From NCBI GenBank assembly GCA_963843595.1, contig CAWJLG010000015.1:186001-250000 (forward strand): a stretch of DNA of 64,000 bases, written 5' to 3'. Numbering within the stretch: the first letter of the stretch is position 1; each line of letters begins with the position of its first letter. The translations under genes and the position numbers were made by a program. Origin of the DNA: CAIWHR01 sp963843595 (GTDB lineage: Bacteria > Pseudomonadota > Gammaproteobacteria > Burkholderiales > Casimicrobiaceae). Below, in pieces: positions 35,001 to 45,988 of this stretch. The notes under the pieces were generated by a model. It made no database searches, had not been told where the DNA came from, and saw nothing but the letters and a program-made list of their open reading frames with translations.

Positions 35001-35898
35001 CCGACGAGGGCCTGATCCTGACCGACGTGAACACGCTCGCCGACGGTGATCCGCAGAACAACTTTCTCAAGCGCGCGGTCACGTGGAACGAGGGCGGGGT
35101 GCTCGCGGGCGCGCGTCACATCGCACTGGGCGGACTGCTACGCCTACATTGCGGCCGACGCGGGCCTCGTCGTCGTCGATCTCGACGATCCGCTGCATCC
35201 CAAGCATCGTCGCGACGGTGCCGCTCAAGGGCGTCCGCGCCTCGGCGCTCCAGTTCCGGTACCTGTTCGTGCTCGATGACTCCGGATTGCGCGTGATCGA
35301 CGTGACGAATTCGACGATGCCGCGCCTGGTCGATGGCGCCGGCGTGCCGCTCGCGGACGCGAATCGGATCTACGTCGCGCGCACGTATGCGTACGTTGCG
35401 GCCGGCAAGGAAGGCCTCGCGATCATCGACGTCGAGCGGCCAGAGGCGCCGAAGCTCTACCAGAAGTTCACGGCCGACGGCAAGCTCAACGATGCGCGCG
35501 ACGTGATCGTCGGCACCACCAACGCCTCGCTCTTCGCGTACGTCGCCGACGGCGTCAACGGGCTCAAGGTCATCCAGTTGACGGCGCCCGATACGCAGCC
35601 GAAGTTCTACGGCTTCTCGCCGGAGCCGAAGCCGGAGCTGATCGCATGGCGGAATACCGCTACGCCGGCGCTCGCGCTGTCCAAGGGTCTCGACCGCGAC
35701 CGCGGCGTCGACGAGACCGGTGGCCAGATCGCGGTGTTCGGCCGCATCGGGTCGCGGCCGTTCAACGCGAGCGAGATGAAGAAGTTCTACCAGCGCCCCG
35801 ACGGCACCGTGTGGACGGTCACCGACGAGGTCAGGATGCAGGAGTTCGTGCCTTCGCGCACGGTTGCCGCCGGCGCCGGTGCGCCGCCGAAGCAGTGA
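32014..35898 (+). pseudogene. Decaheme cytochrome c with C-terminal LVIVD propeller, heavily frameshifted
   Basis: Read across its shifts, this would be one exported cytochrome of roughly 1,270 residues. It has a signal-like N-terminus (LYRAALAVLVALALAVPALP) and about ten heme motifs: CRTCH, CTDCH, CGACH, CSxCH, CMICH, CVDCH twice, CQTCH, CAGCH and CTDCH. A C-terminal LVIVD-repeat domain follows (GGMRVYDVASIAN, AGLVVVDLDDPLHPK, SGLRVIDVTNSTMP, EGLAIIDVERPEAP). From about 32561 to 35205 the phase changes more than twenty times, nearly always explained by one extra base. The first 550 and last 690 bases are intact. Residue-level conservation in every piece (for example MWFLGTNDQPGDYRSSGC) suggests sequence error or very recent inactivation rather than old decay. 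It lies 11 bases after the barrel gene and 8 before the pentaheme gene. Confidence 0.75.
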
Positions 35899-35906
35899 GG
35901 ACCGCC

Positions 35907-37265
35907 ATGACCCACCCGACGCTCCGCTACCACCACCGTTGCCTGGCCCGGCCGATCGACTGGCTCGCGGGCGTGCTGCTCGCGCTGGTTGCCGGCGCGG
36001 CCGTCGCGCAGGCACCGGCGACGCTGCCCTACCAGAGCCCGGACAAGAGCATGGGCGTGGTCAACTGCGCGAACAGCATCTGCCACGGCTCGGTTCAGCC
36101 GTTCAAGGATTCGACGGTGCTGCAGAACGAGTATGTGACCTGGTCGCGGGTGGACAAGCACGCCCGTGCCTACCGGGTGCTGTTCAGCGAGCAGTCGCAG
36201 CGCATAGCGCGCAACCTCGGATTGAAGAACCCCGCGCACGAGGAAAAGGTCTGCCTCGACTGCCACGCGCAAAACGTTCCCACGTCGCTGCGCGGCGAGC
36301 GCTTCAAGATCGAGGACGGCGTCTCTTGCGAGGCGTGCCACGGGCCGTCCGGCCGCTGGCTGAAGTCGCATGTCGAGAACGGCGCGACGCACGAGCAGAA
36401 CCTTGCCAATGGACTGTTCCCCACCGGCGACGCCGTGCAGCGCGCCAGGCTGTGCCTGTCGTGCCATCTCGGCAACGCCGATCGCTTCGTCTCGCACCGG
36501 ATCATGGGCGCGGGTCATCCGCGGATGAGCTTCGAGCTCGACACCTTCACGACGGTAGAGCCAGCGCACTTCAAGATCGACTCCGACTGGGAGAAACGCA
36601 AGCAGCTGTGGGACGGCGTCAAGGTATGGGCGATCGGGCAGGCGATCGTCGTCTCGGAGATGATGGACATCCTGCTCGACCCGAAGCGCGGCCGCGACGG
36701 CCTGTTTCCCGAGCTCGTGCTGTTCGACTGCCACGCCTGCCATCACCCGATGAGCGACAAGCGGTGGGCGCCGCGCGTCGCCGGCCTCGGGCCCGGTGTC
36801 GTCCGGCTCAACGATTCCAGCGCGCTGATGGTGCGCCAGATCGCGCGTGTCGTGGACCCAGCGCTCGGCGAGCGGATCTCGGCGACGATGACCCAGCTGC
36901 AGCAGAGTGTCACCGGCGGCGGCGACGCGGCGGGCCAGGCGCGCGCACTGAAGGCCGACATGGCCGACCTCGTCGCTCGGCTCGACAAGCGCGCGTTCGG
37001 CGAGGCCGAGATGCGCGCGGTGCTCGCCGGCCTCGTCGACGACGGCCTCAACGGCCAGTATCGCGACTACGCGGGGGCCGAGCAGGCCACGATGGCGATC
37101 GGCAGCGTGGCCAACTTCATGTACCAGAAGGGCGCCCTCAAGTCGGCCCGGGACATCAACGGCGGGCTCGCCGGATTGCAGGCGGCCGTCGCCAACGACG
37201 AGCGCTACCGGCCCGACCAGTTCGTCGCGGCGCTGCGTAGCTTCCGCGGCACCGTGGGCCTATAG
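35907..37265 (+). CDS. Cytochrome c554-like pentaheme cytochrome
   Basis: A 452-residue exported protein with a signal peptide (about 10-34, DWLAGVLLALVAGAAVAQ). It has five heme-attachment motifs: CANSICH (an unusual CX4CH), CLDCH, CEACH, CLSCH and CHACH. The segment LQNEYVTWSRVDKHARAY before CLDCHAQNVPTS matches the cytochrome c554-like family, which holds hemes in close stacked pairs. The last 160 residues are helical and free of hemes. It would act as a periplasmic electron shuttle or a catalytic multiheme protein; no substrate is evident. It starts 8 bases after the LVIVD cytochrome and ends 18 bases before the oxidoreductase. Confidence 0.82.
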   Translation: MTHPTLRYHHRCLARPIDWLAGVLLALVAGAAVAQAPATLPYQSPDKSMGVVNCANSICHGSVQPFKDSTVLQNEYVTWSRVDKHARAYRVLFSEQSQRIARNLGLKNPAHEEKVCLDCHAQNVPTSLRGERFKIEDGVSCEACHGPSGRWLKSHVENGATHEQNLANGLFPTGDAVQRARLCLSCHLGNADRFVSHRIMGAGHPRMSFELDTFTTVEPAHFKIDSDWEKRKQLWDGVKVWAIGQAIVVSEMMDILLDPKRGRDGLFPELVLFDCHACHHPMSDKRWAPRVAGLGPGVVRLNDSSALMVRQIARVVDPALGERISATMTQLQQSVTGGGDAAGQARALKADMADLVARLDKRAFGEAEMRAVLAGLVDDGLNGQYRDYAGAEQATMAIGSVANFMYQKGALKSARDINGGLAGLQAAVANDERYRPDQFVAALRSFRGTVGL

Positions 37266-37283
37266 CGGCGGCCACGGGCGGCC

Positions 37284-39704
37284 ATGGCCGAAGCCTTCAA
37301 GGTCGCCATCCTCGGCAGCGGCCCCAGCGGCCTCTCCGCAGCCGCGCGCGCGGCGGAACTCGGTGTGCCGCACGTGCTGCTCGAAGCGGAAGAGCACGCG
37401 GCCGACACGATCTACAAGTACCAGAAGGGCAAGTACGTGATGGCGGAGCCGTCGATCCTGCCGTTGCGCAGCCCCATGTCGTTCGCCGCGGGTACGCGCG
37501 AGCAGATCCTTGGCGCCTGGGACGACGAGATCGCGAAATACAAGGTCAACCTGCGCTACAGCGCGGGGGTGGCCGCGATCACCGGCCAGAAAGGCGCGTT
37601 CTCGGTGAAGCTCACCGGCGGAGAGACCGTCGCGGCCGAGCACATCGTGCTGGCGATCGGGTTGCAGGGCAACCTGCGCAAGCTTGGCGTGCCCGGCGAG
37701 AACCTGCCCATCGTCCAGTACCAGCTCGACGATCCAAAGGAATACGAGGACGAGACGATCATCGTCGTCGGCGCAGGCGATGCGGCGATCGAGAACGCCA
37801 TCGCGTTGTCCGCGCAGAACCGCGTGATCCTCGTCAATCGCAACGAGGAATTCTCGCGCTGCAAGGAAGGCAACCTGTCCCTCGTTCTGGCCGCGATCAA
37901 GGACGGCAGGATCGAGTGCCGGTACCAGACTTCGGCCGTCAGCGTCGAGATGGGCGATACCGACGGCTGTCCGGCCCGCTTCAACGCGAAGGCCCCGGAC
38001 GGCACCGAGGTCATCGGCTGCCACCGCGTGATCGCGCGGCTGGGTGCGGTGCCTCCGCGCAAGCTGGTCGAGTCGTTCGGGGTCAGATTTCCGAACGCGG
38101 ACCCGGCCGCCGTACCGCAGCTGTCCGACACCTACGAGTCGAACGTGCCGGGCCTGTACATCGTCGGGGCGCTCGGTGGCTACCCGCTGATCAAGCAGGC
38201 AATGAACCAGGGGTACGAGGTCGTCGAGTACATCCGCGGCAATCGCGTCGAGCCCGCCGACGAGCCACTGCTCAAGGCCAAGTTCACCGGTTATGCCCGG
38301 GCGAAGACGGTCGGCGAGGGCCTGACGTTGATCCAGCGCAACGTGCCGCTGCTGTCGACGATCACCACGCTGCAGCTGCGCGAGTTCCTGCTCGACAGCG
38401 CGATCCTCACGCCCGCGCCGGACGAGGTGCTGTTCGAGCGCAACGACTATTCGAACTCGTTCTACTCCATTGTCGAGGGCGAGGCGTTTGTCGAGATCGC
38501 CGGCGGGACGCGCGAGGCGCGCTGGGCGCGCCTCGGCGCCGGGCAGTTCTTCGGCGAGCTCGGTCTGCTGTCGGGGCGTCGTCGCGCAGCGACGGTCAAG
38601 GCCGGCAAAGGCTGCGTGCTGATCGAGACGCCGCGTCGCTCGATGCTGAAGCTGATCGCGTCGGTGGACGCGGTGCGCGCCGCGGTCGATCTCGTCTTCC
38701 TCAAGCGCGCAGTGCGCGCGTACCTGTCGCAGGACCTTTCCGACGGCGACCTCGATGCGCTGGTCGACGGCGCGAGACTGAAACGCTACGACACCGGCGA
38801 GGCGCTGTTCAAGGAACACGACGCGCCGGACGGGCTCTATCTCATCCGCCGCGGGTCGGTCACGATCGAGCGCCGGGTCGGCGGCCGCGACGTCGTGCTC
38901 GCCTACGTCGCCGCGGGCAACTACGTCGGCGAGATGTCGCTGGTCGCGGAGGCGCCGCGGATGGCGACGATTCGCGCGTCGGTGGCAACGGAGGCCATCG
39001 TCCTCGACGGCACACGGTTCAAGCAGGTGATGGAGCGCATGCCGGCGCTGCGCGAGGAGGTGCAGGGCCGCTTTCTGGATCGCATACGCGCCAACGTTGC
39101 CGCGGAGTCGCAGGCCGAGCAGGGCAGCATCATCACGTACCTGATGCAGCAGGGCGTGGGCGAGGCCACCGACGTGCTGCTCATCGACGAGAGCCTGTGC
39201 ATCCGCTGCGACAACTGCGAAAAGGCCTGCGCCGATACCCATGGCGGCACGTCGCGACTCAACCGCGAGGCCGGCCCCACGTACGCGCAGCTGCACGTCC
39301 CGACGTCGTGCCGGCACTGCGAGCACCCGCACTGCATGAAGGATTGCCCGCCGGACGCGATTCACCGGGCTCCGAACGGCGAGGTCTTCATCAGCGAGAC
39401 TTGCATCGGCTGCGGCAACTGCGAGCGCAACTGCCCGTATGGCGTGATCCAGATGGCGCCGCTGAACCCCGGCCGCCGTCCCCCGAGCCTGTGGTCGTGG
39501 CTGCTTTGGGGATCGGGTCCGGAGCCGGGCCTCGAGCCGAAGGTCTATGACAAGTCGCAGGTCAAGAAGGCAGTGAAGTGCGACATGTGCAAGGGCCTGC
39601 CCGGCGGTGCGGCGTGCGTGCGGGCGTGCCCGACCGGCGCGGCGCTGCGCGTCTCGCCCGAGAAGTTCCTGAGCTACGCGAGCGGAACGGAAGTCGAGGT
39701 CTGA
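37284..39704 (+). CDS. FAD/NAD(P) oxidoreductase with two cNMP domains and four [4Fe-4S] clusters
   Basis: An 806-residue cytosolic fusion. Residues 1-310 form a thioredoxin-reductase-like flavoprotein (GSGPSGLSAAARA at 11-23 and VVGAGDAAIENAI near 165). About 365-480 and 490-610 are two cyclic-nucleotide-binding domains (GAGQFFGELGLLSGRRRAA and AAGNYVGEMSLVAEAPRMA). From 635 a HybA-like ferredoxin part has sixteen cysteines in four groups: CIRCDNCEKAC, CRHCEHPHCMKDC, CIGCGNCERNC, and a last group from CDMC to CVRAC. It has no signal peptide. It would move electrons between NAD(P)H or a thiol and the membrane cytochromes, perhaps gated by cyclic nucleotides. It is the last full gene of the multiheme operon. 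Confidence 0.83.
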   Translation: MAEAFKVAILGSGPSGLSAAARAAELGVPHVLLEAEEHAADTIYKYQKGKYVMAEPSILPLRSPMSFAAGTREQILGAWDDEIAKYKVNLRYSAGVAAITGQKGAFSVKLTGGETVAAEHIVLAIGLQGNLRKLGVPGENLPIVQYQLDDPKEYEDETIIVVGAGDAAIENAIALSAQNRVILVNRNEEFSRCKEGNLSLVLAAIKDGRIECRYQTSAVSVEMGDTDGCPARFNAKAPDGTEVIGCHRVIARLGAVPPRKLVESFGVRFPNADPAAVPQLSDTYESNVPGLYIVGALGGYPLIKQAMNQGYEVVEYIRGNRVEPADEPLLKAKFTGYARAKTVGEGLTLIQRNVPLLSTITTLQLREFLLDSAILTPAPDEVLFERNDYSNSFYSIVEGEAFVEIAGGTREARWARLGAGQFFGELGLLSGRRRAATVKAGKGCVLIETPRRSMLKLIASVDAVRAAVDLVFLKRAVRAYLSQDLSDGDLDALVDGARLKRYDTGEALFKEHDAPDGLYLIRRGSVTIERRVGGRDVVLAYVAAGNYVGEMSLVAEAPRMATIRASVATEAIVLDGTRFKQVMERMPALREEVQGRFLDRIRANVAAESQAEQGSIITYLMQQGVGEATDVLLIDESLCIRCDNCEKACADTHGGTSRLNREAGPTYAQLHVPTSCRHCEHPHCMKDCPPDAIHRAPNGEVFISETCIGCGNCERNCPYGVIQMAPLNPGRRPPSLWSWLLWGSGPEPGLEPKVYDKSQVKKAVKCDMCKGLPGGAACVRACPTGAALRVSPEKFLSYASGTEVEV

Positions 39705-39721
39705 CGCGCCGCTCGCTGGGG

Positions 39722-39981
39722 CTGCGCCACTCGATGCTGACGCTGATCGCGTCGGTGGACGCGGTGCGCGCCGCGGATCTCGTCTTCCTCGAGCGCGCGG
39801 TGCGCGCGTACTTGTCGCGGTACCTTTCCGACAGCGACCTCGATGCGCTGGTCGACGGCGCGACCCTGAAGCGCTACGACACGGGCGAGGTGCTGTTCAA
39901 GGAGCACGCCGCGCCGGACGGTCTCTACCTCATTCGCCGCGGGTCGGTCGCGATCGAACGTCGGGTCGACGGTCGCGACGG
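39722..39981 (+). pseudogene. Duplicated fragment of the upstream cNMP domains
   Basis: This stretch is a diverged copy of 38639-38900 in the preceding gene (end of the first and start of the second cNMP domain, about residues 452-535). I count roughly 23 substitutions and one 3-base deletion over about 255 bases, so close to 90% identity. The copied reading frame is still open (SMLTLIASVDAVRAADLVFL and later DGLYLIRRGSVAIERRV), but there is no start signal and the frame runs on into maeB in the wrong phase. It is a remnant of a partial tandem duplication and fills most of the 342-base gap before maeB. Confidence 0.8.
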
Positions 39982-40006
39982 GCCGCGGGGCCGGGCGACG
40001 CCCGCT

Positions 40007-40015
40007 TGCTATGAT
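40007..40015 (+). promoter_or_regulatory. Candidate extended -10 promoter for maeB
   Basis: TGCTATGAT is an extended -10 (TGn plus TATGAT, 5 of 6). It would start transcription near 40022, about 25 bases before the maeB ATG. No good -35 is visible. It lies just after the duplicated cNMP fragment, so maeB probably does not depend on the multiheme operon for expression. Confidence 0.4.
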
Positions 40016-40046
40016 GTCGCGCTGCACGCCGCCCCGGAGTCCTCCC

Positions 40047-42341
<2,295 letters not shown>

Positions 42342-42360
42342 CCCGCCGCCGCGCCGACGT

Positions 42361-43539
42361 TCAATGCCCCGCGCGACGCGCGAGGCTGCCGATCAGCGCG
42401 CCGGCGCCGTAGGTCCAGGGCGCGATCCGGTCGGTCCGATTCACGCGGTTGACGAGAGCACCGAGCTTCGGCGTTGCGATGGTCACGATGTCGCCGAGAC
42501 GGTGCGTGAAGCCCTGGCCGGGCGCGCCGCGATCCTGCGTCGGCGCGAACATGGTGCCGAGGAACAGCATCATGCCGTCCGGATACTGGTGGTTCGGGCC
42601 GATCGCCTGACCGACGAGATCGGCCGGGTCGCGGCTGATCTTCGCCATCGAACTCCTGCCCTGCAGCACGAAGCCGTCCGGACCATCGACGCGCAACGCG
42701 ATGTCGCAGCGGCGCACGTCGTCGAGCGAAAACGAGGCATCGAACAGGCGGATGAACGGGCCGATCGCGCACGACGCGTTGTTGTCCTTGCCTTTGCCCA
42801 GCAGCAGCGCGCTGCGGCCCTCGAAGTCGCGCAGGTTGACGTCGTTGCCCAGCGTCGCGCCGACGATCCGGCCGTGGGCGCCGACCGCGAGCACGATTTC
42901 CGGCTCGGGGTTGCTCCATTCGGAGTGCGGGTGGACACCGATCTCCGCGCCCGGGCCGACGGCGGACATCGGCTGCGACTTGGTGAAGATCTCCGCATCG
43001 GGCCCGATGCCGACCTCGAGATACTGCGACCAGACGTGCTGCGCGATCAGCACCTCCTTGAGGCGCGCCGCGTCCGCGGAGCCGGGGCGCACGCTCGCGA
43101 GGTTGTCGCCGATCACCGCGACGATCGATTTGCGCACGGCTTCGGCCTTCGCCGGATCGCCGCGGGCCTGCTCCTCGATCACGCGCTCCAGCATGCTCGC
43201 GACGAACGTGACGCCTGCCGCCTTGATGGCCTGCAGGTCGCAGGGCGCGAGGAGCCAGGGTCGCGCCGGGTCGCGCGTGTCGGGGACCGCGTTCGCCAGC
43301 GCGTCGGCCACGGCTGCGGCGCGCGGCAGCGCACCGGCGCCGCGAATCACGGCCGCCGGATCGTCGAGATTGACGAGCTCGCTCGTCGTCGCCGCGATCG
43401 AGGACAGGTCGACGAGGTCGCCGTCGCGCAGCTGCACGGGGACCGGCGCTTCCTGCGCCGGCACCCACAGCCGGCCGATCAGCAGTCCCCGCGCGGCGTC
43501 GTCCGGCAGGCAGGCCGCCGGGGCCAGGCGTTCGCGCAT
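42361..43539 (-). CDS. Fumarylacetoacetate hydrolase family protein
   Basis: A 392-residue member of the FAH superfamily, whose enzymes cleave C-C bonds or decarboxylate or hydrate beta-keto-type acids using a divalent metal. The metal and active-site region appears as WSNPEPEIVLAVGAHGRIVG, GNDVNLRDFEGRSALLLGKG and SCAIGPFIRLFD. The N-terminal 180 residues are the longer domain found in sugar-acid and aromatic-acid catabolic members. The start codon ATG 43539 is preceded by GAGGAGGAAAC, a strong ribosome-binding site, and a TATACT -10-like box lies about 75 bases upstream on the minus strand. The substrate cannot be told. Confidence 0.82.
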   Translation of the reverse strand: MRERLAPAACLPDDAARGLLIGRLWVPAQEAPVPVQLRDGDLVDLSSIAATTSELVNLDDPAAVIRGAGALPRAAAVADALANAVPDTRDPARPWLLAPCDLQAIKAAGVTFVASMLERVIEEQARGDPAKAEAVRKSIVAVIGDNLASVRPGSADAARLKEVLIAQHVWSQYLEVGIGPDAEIFTKSQPMSAVGPGAEIGVHPHSEWSNPEPEIVLAVGAHGRIVGATLGNDVNLRDFEGRSALLLGKGKDNNASCAIGPFIRLFDASFSLDDVRRCDIALRVDGPDGFVLQGRSSMAKISRDPADLVGQAIGPNHQYPDGMMLFLGTMFAPTQDRGAPGQGFTHRLGDIVTIATPKLGALVNRVNRTDRIAPWTYGAGALIGSLARRAGH

Positions 43540-43667
43540 TGTTTCCTCCTCGTTGGTCTTCGGCGCAGGCGGCCCCGTCGTCGCCACGACGCGTGCCGAA
43601 TCGCTTGCCGGCAAGTATACCGGTGCGTTTCGGCCGTCCTGACGGCCGCGATTCCGACCTGTGGGTC

Positions 43668-44456
43668 TTACCGCGCTTCCGCGAGAAAGCGGCGAACGCC
43701 GTCCCAGAAATCGGCAGTCGCACCGAGCGAGTTGTGGTCCGCGTCCGGCACCACGTGCCAGCGTTTCGGCCCCGCCCACGCGTCGTAGAGCGCGCGCGAG
43801 CGCCCGACGGGAATGATCGTGTCCGACCCGGCCGCGATTGCCAGCAACGGCGCCCGGCACCGTGCGGCATCGCTCATTGCATCGAATCGGTGCCGCAGCA
43901 GCAGCGATACCGGCAGCCACGGATAGTGGTGTCGGCCGATCGCGGTGAGACTGTCGTAGGGCGACACCAGCACGACGCCGGCGACGGGCCGCTCCGCGGC
44001 GATGTGCGTGGCGAGCGCAGTACCGAGGCTGCGCCCGAACGCGACAATGTGCGTCCGGTCGATCCCCGCGCGTGCCGCGACGGCGTCGTAGATGGCGAGC
44101 GCGTCCGAAACGAGCTCGCGCTCGCCCGGCGTTCCTTCGCTCGCGCCGTAGCCGCGGTAGTTCAGCGCGACGATCGTCCACTCGCGCGGCCAGCGGGCGT
44201 CGGTGAGCGTCCACGAGACCTCCTCGGCATTGCCGCCGAAGTAGATGATCGCAGGCGAAGGCGCGGCGGTGCCCTGGGCGATCCAGCCGCGAAGCGAGGT
44301 GCCGTCGGCGGCGACGACGGTCAGCGGCGCCGCGTGCGCAGGCAGATGCACCGTGGACGCCACCGGCTGGGGGAAGAAGATCAGACGGTCCTGCGCGAAC
44401 CACGCGGCCGCGGGGATGCCGATGGCGATTGCGGCAACGACGATGAGCCATTCCAT
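43668..44456 (-). CDS. Membrane-anchored alpha/beta hydrolase (Bem46-like)
   Basis: A 262-residue serine hydrolase with an N-terminal TM (MEWLIVVAAIAIGIPAAAWF), then the family motifs QDRLIFFPQP, YFGGNAEEV (oxyanion region), VALNYRGYGASEGTPGE and the nucleophile elbow AFGRSLGTALA. The acid and histidine are in AAGSDTIIPVG and DADHNSLG. This pattern fits the Bem46/ABHD13-like group. An in-frame ATG 12 codons upstream (44492) would precede the anchor. The substrate is unknown. Confidence 0.82.
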   Translation of the reverse strand: MEWLIVVAAIAIGIPAAAWFAQDRLIFFPQPVASTVHLPAHAAPLTVVAADGTSLRGWIAQGTAAPSPAIIYFGGNAEEVSWTLTDARWPREWTIVALNYRGYGASEGTPGERELVSDALAIYDAVAARAGIDRTHIVAFGRSLGTALATHIAAERPVAGVVLVSPYDSLTAIGRHHYPWLPVSLLLRHRFDAMSDAARCRAPLLAIAAGSDTIIPVGRSRALYDAWAGPKRWHVVPDADHNSLGATADFWDGVRRFLAEAR

Positions 44457-44581
44457 GAGAATGTGCCGCCGATGCGGCGGTCCGTGCACCATCCGACGAT
44501 TATAGGTGCGGTCGCGCTTCGCGGCGCTCCGGCGACGTCCGCGGAATGCCCCGGGAGCAGACTCCGCGAGCCGACCGCGCG

Positions 44582-44610
44582 TTGCGAGCGGATCGGCCCG
44601 GCAGGATAAT
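44582..44610 (+). promoter_or_regulatory. Candidate sigma70 promoter for the aldolase gene
   Basis: TTGCGA (44582-44587, 4 of 6) is 17 bases from GATAAT (44605-44610, 5 of 6). The predicted start is near 44617, about 37 bases before the aldolase ATG at 44654. Spacing is optimal. Confidence 0.5.
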
Positions 44611-44653
44611 GAACCGTGTTCCGTCGCAACGCCATCTCGAATGAGGCTCCACC

Positions 44654-45717
44654 ATGACCGACATCACGACGATCCTGGGCGCCGACGCCGGCGACCTGCT
44701 CCAGCACGTCTGCAGGACCATTCCGAAGCAACTGTTGCACCTTCCGGGGCCCGACTTCGTCGACCGCGTCGTCGCCCCAAGCGATCGCTCACCGGCCGTC
44801 ATGCGCAGCCTGCAGCAGCTCTTCGAACACGGGCGACTGGCGGGTACGGGCTACCTCTCGATCCTGCCGGTGGACCAGGGCATCGAGCACAGTGCGGGCG
44901 CTTCGTTCGCGAAGAATCCGCTGTACTTCGACCCCGAGAACATCGTGAAACTCGCGATCGAGGGCGGCTGCAATGCCGTGGCCTCCACGCTGGGCGTGCT
45001 CGGCGCCTGCTCGCGCAAGTACGCGCACCGAATCCCGTTCCTGCTCAAGTTCAATCACAACGAGTTCCTCACCTATCCCAACAAGTACGATCAGATCATC
45101 TTCGCGAGCATCCGGCAGGCGAAGGACATGGGCGCGGTGGCGGCGGGAGCGACGATCTACTTCGGTTCACCCGAGTCCGGGAGGCAGATCGTCGAGGTGA
45201 GCGCGGCCTTCCAGGCGGCGCACGCGATGGGGATGGCCACCGTCCTGTGGTGCTATCTGCGCAATCCGGCCTTCAAGCAGGACAAGGACTACCACGTCGC
45301 GGCGGACCTCACCGGCCAGGCCAACCATCTCGGCGTGACCATCGAAGCCGACATCGTCAAGCAGAAGCTCCCCGAGAACAACGGCGGGTACCTCGCGCTC
45401 AAGTACCAAGGAGAGTCCGTACGGCAAGATCGGACAAGCGGATGTACAGTGAACTCGCCACCGACCATCCGATCGACCTCGCGCGCTACCAGGTCGCGAA
45501 CTGCTACATGGGCAGGTCCGGGCTGATCAATTCCGGCGGCGCATCCGGCACCAGCGATCTCCACGACGCGGTGCGCACCGCGGTGATCAACAAGCGCGCC
45601 GGCGGCATGGGCCTCATCTCCGGCCGCAAGGCGTTCCAGAAGCCGATGCAGGATGGCGTGACGCTGCTCAACGCGATCCAGGACGTCTATCTGTCGCCGG
45701 ACATTACCGTCGCGTAG
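44654..45717 (+). pseudogene. Class I fructose-bisphosphate aldolase (DhnA/FbaB type), frameshifted
   Basis: This aldolase cleaves fructose 1,6-bisphosphate through a Schiff base and resembles E. coli FbaB. The first part reads MTDITTILGADAGDLLQHVC, then LSILPVDQGIEHSAGASFAK and PFLLKFNHNEFLTYPNKYDQ in one phase up to NNGGYLALKY. The last part, MYSELATDHPIDLARYQVAN then NKRAGGMGLISGRKAFQ, is two phases away. Removing one base near 45406 and one near 45434 restores an uninterrupted product of about 353 residues. All other family blocks are intact, so the gene may be functional with two sequence errors. It appears to be a single-gene unit. Confidence 0.85.
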
Positions 45718-45988
45718 CGGATCAGGTCACGGCGGGCATGGGCTGCACCGCCGCACGCACCTCGGTCAGGCCTTGCGCGTACGGGCCATCCGCGGAAAGT
45801 TCGCGTAGAAATCGGTGCCCGGCAACGGCGCTTTCACGCCGAGAATCCAGTCGCGCCTGCCCCTGTGCGCTACGCCCGCCCCGGGACCGCATCGGCGAGG
45901 GCGGGGGCAGAAGACCTCTCGACCGCTTTGCGCTAAGCTTGCCGGCGTGCTCGGCCGAACCCCCAAAAGCTGACCCGAGGAGGAACCC

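Noticed and set aside
45718..45988. Short minus-strand reading frame ending near 45766 as a gene remnant
   Set aside because: It has no recognisable domain and its upstream half overlaps the start of the binding-protein gene, so I treat it as chance.
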